From Nocardioides silvaticus (GTDB lineage Bacteria > Actinomycetota > Actinomycetes > Propionibacteriales > Nocardioidaceae), in contig NZ_QGDD01000014.1 in the NCBI RefSeq assembly GCF_003160695.1, positions 1 to 64,000 of the forward strand: DNA of 64,000 nt. Reading direction: 5' to 3'. The notes below the pieces were generated by a model. It was not told the DNA's origin. It saw only the letters and a list, made by a program, of their open reading frames with translations, and searched no databases. This document shows positions 1 to 5,971 of the stretch, piece by piece; within the stretch, counting starts at the first letter, position 1; each line of letters starts with the position of its first letter. Position numbers and translations under genes: made by a program.

Positions 1-107
1 CGCTGGCAGGATGGCTGCACCAGTACAACCACCACCGGCCCCACTCAGCCCTAGGTGGCCTCCCACCCATCACCCGGTTGGACAACCTGGCTGGACATCA
101 CAGCTAG
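1..107 (+). pseudogene. C-terminal remnant of IS481/IS3-like transposase
   Basis: Reading from base 3, the frame encodes about 34 residues ending in TAG at 105-107. It contains the signature WLHQYNHHRPHSALGG followed by PPITR, which is the conserved end of the DDE integrase domain of IS481/IS3 family transposases (the YN..RPH.ALGG..P motif). Only the C-terminus lies in the window, so it is not possible to tell from here whether the upstream part is intact. The stop codon sits directly against a half copy of the local palindromic repeat, which suggests that the element ended or inserted in that repeat. Function if intact: cut-and-paste or copy-paste transposition. Confidence 0.75.
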
Positions 108-137
108 GCGAGGGCGTATCGAGACGCCGCAAGCTGC
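108..137. repeat. 30-bp direct repeat, copy 1 (half REP)
   Basis: A 30-base stretch beginning GCGAGGGCGTATCGAGACGC recurs exactly at 386-415. It is the right half of the REP-like palindrome found elsewhere in the window; the left half (GGTCGTCGAGTAGCCCG) is missing here and replaced by the transposase end. Confidence 0.8.
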
Positions 138-313
138 CCGCGGCCTCGGGACCGTGGGTGGTAGCGCTACAGACGAATTACATGGCAGGGCGCCGTCATT
201 GGTTGCGTGACTGTTCCCCCAAGCCCTGCGCCGGTGGCGGGAGGCCTGAGGTGCTCGTTGTGGTCGCGGCCGCGAACGGGAAGACGGATGGTCACGGTCG
301 GCAGGCGGCTTGC
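138..313. other. Gene-free segment between repeat copies
   Basis: Together with the flanking repeats this makes a stretch of about 446 bases (108-553) without a convincing gene. No promoter, tRNA or conserved protein could be read in it. It may be the non-coding end of the insertion element or a segment caught between the two exact 30-bp repeats; both readings are guesses. Confidence 0.4.
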
Positions 314-415
314 GGTCGTCGAGTAGCCCTCGTGTTGGTCGTCGAGTAGCCCGCATTGGTCGTCGAGTAGCCCGAGCGCGCTAGCGCGAGGGCGTATCGA
401 GACGCCGCAAGCTGC
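314..415. repeat. REP cluster: three half units plus one full unit
   Basis: The 16-mer GGTCGTCGAGTAGCCC occurs at 314-329, 337-352 and 358-373. The last copy continues into the centre CGCGCTAGCGCG and the right arm GGCGTATCGAGACGC, making a full imperfect palindrome of about 50 bases, followed by copy 2 of the 30-bp direct repeat (386-415). Confidence 0.85.
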
Positions 416-553
416 GTGGGGCCTCCGGGCTGCGAACGTCACGGACGACGTTCGAGCCACCTGTCGTCCACAATCCGATCGCGAGGAATCCCCTGTCCAC
501 AAGCGGCTTCCGGCCGCTTCGAACTGTCGGTGGTCCCATGTTGAATAGGCCTC

Positions 554-1915
554 ATGGATCTCGGGACCGCCCCGCTCTTCGACCTCCCCGCCCCGCTGGG
601 CGCGGTGGCCGTCGAGCCGGTGGCACCCGAAGCAGAGCCCGCGCCGCTGACCCGGTCCCAGGTGTTGCTCGCCGAGATCCGGCAGGACGAGCAGGTCATC
701 CGCGACCGCGAGATCGCCAAGGTCCGCCACATCGCCGAATGGGCGCTCGAGCACGTCGTGGACGACGAGGCCGACGCCGCCACGCTCACCGAGCGTGGTC
801 TGGACACCGGCCTCCCGCTGGCCGGCCCCGGCGCCCCGCTGATCTCGGACTTCGCGGTGATGGAGCTCAACGCCGTCCTGGGCCGATCCCTGGACTCCGG
901 TCGCAACTACGTCGGCCAGGTCGTCGAGCTCTCCCACCGCCTCCCCCAGCTGTGGCAGCGGACCCTGGACGGACAGGTGCCGGTGTGGAAAGCGCTGCGG
1001 ATCGCCGACCTCACCAGGTCACTCTGCGAGGACGCCGCCGCCTACGTCGACCGGCAGCTCGCCATCAGCGCCCAAGGCTGCACCTGGCCCCAGATCGACC
1101 GGCTCGTCGAAGAAGCCCTCGTCCGGTTCGACCCCGAAGCTGCTAAGGAGCGTCGGAAGGCAGCACAGGAACACCGCCACGTGGACACCGGTCTGGATGC
1201 GGCCGGGTTCAACGGCACCGCCAACGTCTCCGCCACCCTGGACGCTGCCGATGCCCTCGATCTGGAGAACGCCATCAGCCGCCGTGCGAAGCTGCTGGGT
1301 CAGCTCGGCGATGAAGACAACCTCGACGTGCGCCGGTCCAAGGCCCTCGGTGAGATCGCCCGCGAGGACCTCACCCTCGACCTGCACGTCGTCGACCCCG
1401 AGACCGGGGAGATCACCCGCACCGTCCCCGGACGGAAGACCGAGCTGGTGCTCCACCTGTCCGCCGGCGACATGACCGTCGGCAGGTTCGGCAATACCCG
1501 GACCCCGATCTCACCGGAGCAGATCAAGGACTGGCTCAACATCTCCGGCACCACCGTCCTCGTCAGACCCGTCGTCGACCTCGCCGGCCACCAGCCGGTC
1601 GACTCCTACGAGACCCCCGACCGAATCCGCCGTCAGGTCACCGAACGCGACCACCACTGCGTCTTCCCCCACTGCACCAAACCCGCAGCCCGCTGCGACC
1701 TCGACCACGTCGAACCCCACGTCGACGGCGGCACTACCTGTCCGTGCAACCTCGCCCCGCTGTGTCGAGGCCACCACCGGATGAAGACCGCCGGCCGAGC
1801 CGCCTACCGAGTGCTCCACCCCGGCACCTACCACTGGACCCTCGAGTCCGGCACCTACCTCGTCGACCCCACCGGCACCCACCGGTTGACCGGCACCTCA
1901 CCGCCCGACCACTAG
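554..1915 (+). CDS. DUF222 / HNH endonuclease (13E12 repeat family)
   Basis: This 453-residue protein has the two-part architecture of the actinobacterial 13E12 family: an alpha-helical DUF222 region over roughly residues 30-330 and an HNH nuclease motif near residues 365-415. In the latter, a C-x4-C zinc knuckle (CVFPHCTKP) is followed by DLDHVEPH, an asparagine (PCNLAPLC) and GHHR, the usual metal-binding and catalytic residues. The family is multicopy and commonly sits beside insertion sequences and repeats, as here; its biological role is unsettled and homing or DNA-maintenance functions have been proposed. There is no clear ribosome site before the ATG at 554. A short hairpin follows the stop. 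Confidence 0.9.
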   Translation: MDLGTAPLFDLPAPLGAVAVEPVAPEAEPAPLTRSQVLLAEIRQDEQVIRDREIAKVRHIAEWALEHVVDDEADAATLTERGLDTGLPLAGPGAPLISDFAVMELNAVLGRSLDSGRNYVGQVVELSHRLPQLWQRTLDGQVPVWKALRIADLTRSLCEDAAAYVDRQLAISAQGCTWPQIDRLVEEALVRFDPEAAKERRKAAQEHRHVDTGLDAAGFNGTANVSATLDAADALDLENAISRRAKLLGQLGDEDNLDVRRSKALGEIAREDLTLDLHVVDPETGEITRTVPGRKTELVLHLSAGDMTVGRFGNTRTPISPEQIKDWLNISGTTVLVRPVVDLAGHQPVDSYETPDRIRRQVTERDHHCVFPHCTKPAARCDLDHVEPHVDGGTTCPCNLAPLCRGHHRMKTAGRAAYRVLHPGTYHWTLESGTYLVDPTGTHRLTGTSPPDH

Positions 1916-1930
1916 CTGCCGAGCCCCGAA

Positions 1931-1947
1931 CCCCGCCACCGGCGGGG
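1931..1947 (+). terminator. Short hairpin after the HNH gene
   Basis: CCCCGCC-acc-GGCGGGG forms a perfect 7-bp stem 15 bases after the stop codon. No T-run follows, as is common for high-GC terminators. Confidence 0.55.
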
Positions 1948-1966
1948 CTATCGGCACGCCCGCTGC

Positions 1967-2015
1967 GGTCGTCGAGTAGCGCCGAGCGCTCTGCGCGAGG
2001 CGCGTATCGAGACGC
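1967..2015. repeat. REP-like palindrome
   Basis: A full unit: GGTCGTCGAGTAGC, a variable GC-rich centre, then GCGTATCGAGACGC. It lies between the convergent HNH gene and the minus-strand secreted protein. Confidence 0.8.
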
Positions 2016-2028
2016 AGTCAGCCGCTCC

Positions 2029-3054
2029 TCAGGAGCCTGCGGGATGCTCCCGCAGCCGCAGCAGCTGCCCGGCCTCAGGCTCATAGGCGAGGCGCCCGGT
2101 GCTGACCCAGCGCTTCCCGACGTGAAGGCTGGGCGGCCCGTAGCCGGAGGCGTTGACGCCGTCGGGGATCTCGAGCCGCGCAAGCTCGGCACCCGAGCGA
2201 TCCAGGACGTGGAGCTCGGAGTCGTCCTCGCAGGCGACGACGGCGAAGGAGCTGGACACCTCGAGGTAGGGGTCGTCGCAACGGTCGAGGGTGGTGGTGC
2301 GGTCGGTCCGCGTCGTGAGGTCGCGCACGCGCACGGTGGTGGGAGCGCCGTCGCCGTGGTCGAGCGAGGCGAGCAGCGGGCCGGAGACCGCCCACTGCTG
2401 GGCAGTCCCCTCCTCGCGCACCTTCCGTGGCGCGTCGGGAGCGAAGGACCACAACCGGGTGTGCTTGTCCGCACCGTCGTGCCCGATCCGGGAGGTCCGG
2501 AAGTAGAAGCGGCCGTCGCCGCCGTACTGCAGCGCGGAGGTGGCGGTCGCCCGTGGGTGGTGAGGGACGCTGGGAGCCAGGACCAGCCGGTGCTCGCCGG
2601 TGACGATGTCGTAGCGCAGGGCCGCCGGCCGCTGGACGCCATCCACGTGATGGACCCACGAGACCCACGCGACCCGCTTCGTGACCCGGATCAGCCGGGG
2701 GGAGCGGTCGTGGCCCTGCCAGAGCGTCGGCAGCGGTGTACGGTTGCCGGTACGACGATCGACCACCTCCACCGACGTCGGGGAGCTCTCCGCGCCGATC
2801 ACGACACGGGGCCGCTTGTCGGAGGTCCAGGGAATGCCGACCACGCGGACATCCCCGGTCAGCTCGCGCCAGATCCGGCGGCTGGTGCCGGCTGCAGCAG
2901 GCTCAGCATCGTCGGCGGCCAGCACCGTCGTCGCCGAGGACGCCGGGTCCGAGTCGTCGGAGTCGGTCGCCATCACACCCCAGGCGACGGCCGAGCCGCC
3001 CGCGAGAGCCACGAACGCTGCGCCGACGACGAGCCACCTCCGAGATCTCCTCAT
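2029..3054 (-). CDS. Secreted or membrane-anchored protein, propeller-like
   Basis: Unrecognised protein of about 341 residues. The N-terminus (MRRSRRWLVVGAAFVALAGG) is a basic stretch plus a hydrophobic segment, typical of a signal peptide or anchor, followed by an acidic, Ser/Ala-rich linker. The remainder shows repeating short strand patterns (VRVRDLTTRTDRTTTLDR, ELHVLDRSGAELARLEIPDG) that look like blades of a beta-propeller, but no named family could be assigned. An in-frame start 13 codons upstream (3093) exists; ATG 3054 was chosen because it puts the signal peptide at the N-terminus, although the GAGGA before it abuts the start. It diverges from the YCII gene. Confidence 0.7.
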   Translation of the reverse strand: MRRSRRWLVVGAAFVALAGGSAVAWGVMATDSDDSDPASSATTVLAADDAEPAAAGTSRRIWRELTGDVRVVGIPWTSDKRPRVVIGAESSPTSVEVVDRRTGNRTPLPTLWQGHDRSPRLIRVTKRVAWVSWVHHVDGVQRPAALRYDIVTGEHRLVLAPSVPHHPRATATSALQYGGDGRFYFRTSRIGHDGADKHTRLWSFAPDAPRKVREEGTAQQWAVSGPLLASLDHGDGAPTTVRVRDLTTRTDRTTTLDRCDDPYLEVSSSFAVVACEDDSELHVLDRSGAELARLEIPDGVNASGYGPPSLHVGKRWVSTGRLAYEPEAGQLLRLREHPAGS

Positions 3055-3152
3055 TCCTCGATGTTCGCACGACCCTGTCGGATCGGGGTGCATCCGTTCG
3101 TGGAGTAGGTGAAGGTGGGCACTCGAGCCTGCCCGGACACGGAGGAGCAGTC

Positions 3153-3515
3153 ATGGCGAAGTACCTCATCTACTTCAACCAGCAGTGGGTCGGTGACCAC
3201 AGTGAGGAGTGGTTCCTGGGGAGAGTGAAGCCGTCGATGGCGGTCGTGGACGAGATGAAGGCGGCCGGTGTCTGGGTCTTCGCGGGCGGCCTCGAGGAGG
3301 GCGCACCGGTCTACAGCGCCGACGCCACCAGCGGCGAGGTCATGGTGACCGATGGCCCGTACGTCGAGACCAAGGAGCACCTCGGCGGCTTCTGCATCGT
3401 CGACGTGCCCGACGACGAGACCGCCAAGATGTGGGCGGGCAAGGTCGCGGTCGGGTGCGGCTGGCCGCAGGAGGTACGACGGATCGGTACGCCGCCCGAC
3501 GTCGACGGGGACTGA
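3153..3515 (+). CDS. YCII-related (DGPF) domain protein
   Basis: A 120-residue protein with the YCII/DGPF signature TDGPYVETKEHLGGF at about residues 65-79. Members of this family are small dimeric alpha/beta proteins with a ferredoxin-like fold. Some are linked to sigma-factor signalling or to removing toxic intermediates, but most, including this one, have no proven substrate. A strong ribosome site GGAGGAG lies at 3141-3147, six bases before the ATG. The next gene follows after 88 bases in the same direction, with a palindrome between the two. Confidence 0.9.
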   Translation: MAKYLIYFNQQWVGDHSEEWFLGRVKPSMAVVDEMKAAGVWVFAGGLEEGAPVYSADATSGEVMVTDGPYVETKEHLGGFCIVDVPDDETAKMWAGKVAVGCGWPQEVRRIGTPPDVDGD

Positions 3516-3523
3516 ATCACTGA

Positions 3524-3539
3524 ATCCATCCGGATGGAT
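3524..3539. promoter_or_regulatory. Perfect 16-bp palindrome, possible operator
   Basis: ATCCATCCGGATGGAT reads the same on both strands without a loop, flanked by TGAATC repeats (3513, 3521, 3539). It lies 9 bases after the YCII stop and 65 bases before the next ribosome site. Lack of a loop favours a protein-binding site over a terminator. Confidence 0.45.
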
Positions 3540-3603
3540 GAATCAGGGGCGCCTCCTCGCGGGTCCGCTCCTCGTCAGTTCCCCCATCCGGAAGGAGTCC
3601 CTC

Positions 3604-4092
3604 GTGGACATCAACCGCATCCTGCTGAGCATCATCCTCGACCGCTTCCCCGAGGCCACCGACGCAATCTGGCCGCACGGCCCGCGCTTCGTGAACGAGC
3701 TCGAGAAGGTCGGCCTCAACCCGCAGCCGCTGCCCCCGGTCGACCTCGGCATCCGCTTCGGCAAATCGCTGGTGCACCTCGCGTTCGTCGCGGAGAAGAC
3801 CGGACAGCGGGTCGTGCCGCTGGCGGAGTGGAGCAACGAGGACGTGCTCGACAACTTGGGCGCGCCCAACCCCGTCCTCGCCGCGCTGATCGCCGAGCTG
3901 GTCAAGCACGGCGGCCCGGTGCCCGACGACGAGCCGAAGCCGCACTGGAAGAACGAGGCGCTGTCCGGTGTCGTCCTCGGTCTCGCCACCGCGGGTGACG
4001 TCGTCGAGTCGGACGCGTTCCTGCGCGGTGCTTTCGACGCCGCGGTCGCCGGCATCGCCGACGCTCGTCAGGTGCGGCGCACCGCTGCCTGA
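3604..4092 (+). CDS. Conserved hypothetical protein
   Basis: A 162-residue, mostly helical soluble protein starting at GTG 3604, chosen because GGAAGGAG (3590-3597) lies at good spacing. It has no signal peptide or membrane segment. A recognisable feature is the stretch LNPQPLPP near residue 40, a motif shared by various uncharacterised actinobacterial proteins. No function can be assigned. Its position after the YCII gene suggests possible co-transcription, although the palindrome between them may separate the two. Confidence 0.65.
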   Translation: MDINRILLSIILDRFPEATDAIWPHGPRFVNELEKVGLNPQPLPPVDLGIRFGKSLVHLAFVAEKTGQRVVPLAEWSNEDVLDNLGAPNPVLAALIAELVKHGGPVPDDEPKPHWKNEALSGVVLGLATAGDVVESDAFLRGAFDAAVAGIADARQVRRTAA

Positions 4093-4123
4093 AGCCCCGT
4101 GGCGTCGGTGGCAGGGACCGGGA

Positions 4124-4398
4124 CTACTCAGCCGCCGGCGCCCACGGGTCCTCGCGCTGCCACACCTTCGGGAAGTGCAGGCTGACGCCGTCGGCAGCGG
4201 CGAGCGGCCCCAGCACCCGCAGGGTGGCGTCGAGGTCGTCGCCGAGGTAGGGCAGGAAGCGCAGCGGGCGGTCGAGCGGGCGGAAGAAGTCGTCCCAGTG
4301 GATGAGGACGACGCGGCGGGCGCGCCTCCGGCCGCGGGCAGGTCGAAGGAGGAGCGGTAGGGCTCGAGGCTGGGACGACCGAGGCGGCGCAGCGGCAT
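4124..4398 (-). pseudogene. Broken MBL-fold metallo-hydrolase fragment
   Basis: Read on the minus strand, one frame from about 4330 to the TAG at 4124-4126 encodes RRVVLIHWDDFFRPLDRPLR and then LHFPKVWQREDPWAP. This resembles the C-terminal part of UlaG-like metallo-beta-lactamase-fold hydrolases, which carry an IHWDDFF block. A second frame from ATG 4398 reads MPLRRLGRPSLEPYRSSFDLP and leads into the first only through a frameshift. The N-terminal metal-binding HxHxDH region is absent. This looks like a truncated, frameshifted relic between the unknown gene and the nitrate operon; the family call rests on a short motif. Confidence 0.5.
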
Positions 4399-4415
4399 GG
4401 AGCCAACGCTAGGGC

Positions 4416-4457
4416 GTGAGGCGGTGAGGAGCGTGAGGCCGTGAGGACAAGTTGACG
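4416..4457 (+). promoter_or_regulatory. Tandem 17-bp repeats and -35-like box upstream of narK
   Basis: Two adjacent 17-mers, GTGAGGCGGTGAGGAGC (4416-4432) and GTGAGGCCGTGAGGACA (4433-4449), place four GTGAGG half-sites 8-9 bases apart. TTGACG, a plausible -35 hexamer, follows at 4452-4457. The arrangement suggests an activator-binding array; GlnR or the locally encoded NnaR-like protein are candidates by context only. Confidence 0.4.
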
Positions 4458-4513
4458 GAAGGGAGACCGTCGGGCACCTCGGCAGGAAACGCCGGCGCTC
4501 CACGATCGATCGC

Positions 4514-5971
4514 ATGACGCGACGAAGGTGGATCGACGACTGGGACCCCGAGGACGAGGCGTTCTGGGCCGAGACCGGCGCGAAGGTGGCGCGCCGCAAC
4601 CTGGTCTGGTCGATCTTCTCCGAGCACCTGGGCTTCTCGGTGTGGCTGATCTGGAGCGTCAGCTCGGCGTTCCTGCTGGCCTCCGGGTTCACGTTCACCG
4701 CACAGGAGCTCTTCTTCCTGGTGGCGATACCCAACCTGGTCGGCTCGCTGCTGCGCGTGCCCTACACCCTCGCCGTGGGTCGCTTCGGCGGCCGCAACTG
4801 GACGATGATCAGCGCCGCGCTGCTGCTGGTGCCGACGCTTCTGTTCGCCTACGCGGTGACCAACCCCGGCACGCCGTACTGGGCCTTCTGCCTCATCGCC
4901 GCGACGGCCGGCTTCGGTGGCGGCAACTTCTCCAGCTCGATGGCGAACATCAACTTCTTCTACCCGACCCGGCTCAAGGGCGCGGCGCTCGGCCTCAACG
5001 CCGCGGGCGGGAACATCGGGGTGGCGATCATCCAGTTCTGCCTGCCGATCGTCGTCGGCGGCGCCGCGGTCTTCGGCCTGGTGAAGGCGTCCGACGGCGG
5101 CATCCACCTCGAGCGGGCGGCCCTCCTCTACGCCGGCCTGGCGATCGTGGCCACCGTCGCGGCGTACTTCTTCATGGACAACCTCGGCACCGCCAAGTCC
5201 GACGTCCGTGCCCAGCTGAGCGTGCTCAGGAACAAGCAGACGCTGATCATGGCGTTCCTCTACATCGGCACCTTCGGCTCCTTCATCGGCTACTCCGCCG
5301 CGATGCCGCTGCTCATCAAGCTGAACTTCTGGGTCCCCGAGCCGGCGCCGCTCGGCACCGGCATCTTCTTCGCCTACTACGCCTTCCTCGGGGCGCTCGT
5401 CGGCTCGGTCACCCGGCCGCTGGGCGGCTGGCTCGCCGACAGGTACGGCGGCGCGAAGGTCACCCTGGGTGCCTTCACCGGGATGATCGTCTCCACCGCG
5501 GCCGTGCTGTGGACGCTCCTCCAGGTGACCCCGAACCCGACGGCCGACGTGGCGATCGCCGAGGACAACAAGGCCTGGTTCCCGCTGTTCCTGGGGTTCT
5601 TCCTGCTCGTCTTCGCCTCGAGCGGAATCGGGAACGGCTCGACCTACAAGATGATCCCGGCGATCTTCCGGACCGAGGCCGGGCGGACCGGCGCGCCGGG
5701 CAGCCCCGAGCGGGCGGCGGCGGAGCTCAACGCCACCAAGCGCGCCTCGGCCGCGATCGGGATCATCGGTGCTGTCGGCGCGATGGGCGGCTTCCTCATC
5801 CCCCTCACGTTCAGCTCCCCGTGGGTGACCGCTCCCATGGACGCGACGAAGACGGCGTTCTTCATCTTCACCGTCTTCTACCTCGCCTGCGCGGTCGTCA
5901 CCTGGGCCGTCTACCTCCGCAAGCCGCACCCGGCCAAGGCCGCCGTCAGCTACGCCGGCGTCGGCATATGA
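4514..5971 (+). CDS. narK: Nitrate/nitrite MFS transporter NarK/NasA
   Basis: A 485-residue polytopic membrane protein of the nitrate-nitrite porter family within the major facilitator superfamily. It carries both nitrate signatures: GFGGGNFSSSMANINFFYP in TM5 (about residues 134-152) and GIGNGSTYKMIPAIF in TM11. The conserved arginines that bind nitrate in NarK proteins lie in matching helices. It should import nitrate (and possibly exchange nitrite) for the assimilatory reductases encoded immediately downstream. The stop codon overlaps the start of the reductase gene (ATGA, 5968-5971), so the two are translationally coupled. The tandem repeats at 4416-4449 probably control the whole operon. 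Confidence 0.95.
   Translation: MTRRRWIDDWDPEDEAFWAETGAKVARRNLVWSIFSEHLGFSVWLIWSVSSAFLLASGFTFTAQELFFLVAIPNLVGSLLRVPYTLAVGRFGGRNWTMISAALLLVPTLLFAYAVTNPGTPYWAFCLIAATAGFGGGNFSSSMANINFFYPTRLKGAALGLNAAGGNIGVAIIQFCLPIVVGGAAVFGLVKASDGGIHLERAALLYAGLAIVATVAAYFFMDNLGTAKSDVRAQLSVLRNKQTLIMAFLYIGTFGSFIGYSAAMPLLIKLNFWVPEPAPLGTGIFFAYYAFLGALVGSVTRPLGGWLADRYGGAKVTLGAFTGMIVSTAAVLWTLLQVTPNPTADVAIAEDNKAWFPLFLGFFLLVFASSGIGNGSTYKMIPAIFRTEAGRTGAPGSPERAAAELNATKRASAAIGIIGAVGAMGGFLIPLTFSSPWVTAPMDATKTAFFIFTVFYLACAVVTWAVYLRKPHPAKAAVSYAGVGI

Noticed and set aside
167..937. Minus-strand frames across the repeat cluster and the HNH gene start
   Set aside because: They pass through REP repeats and the antisense of a clear DUF222 gene, with no recognisable domain.
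4528..5967. Open frame on the plus strand running into the nasC frame without a stop
   Set aside because: The part before 5968 is an Arg-rich shadow of narK; the ATGA overlap and the HCPYCSLQC motif mark the true start of nasC.
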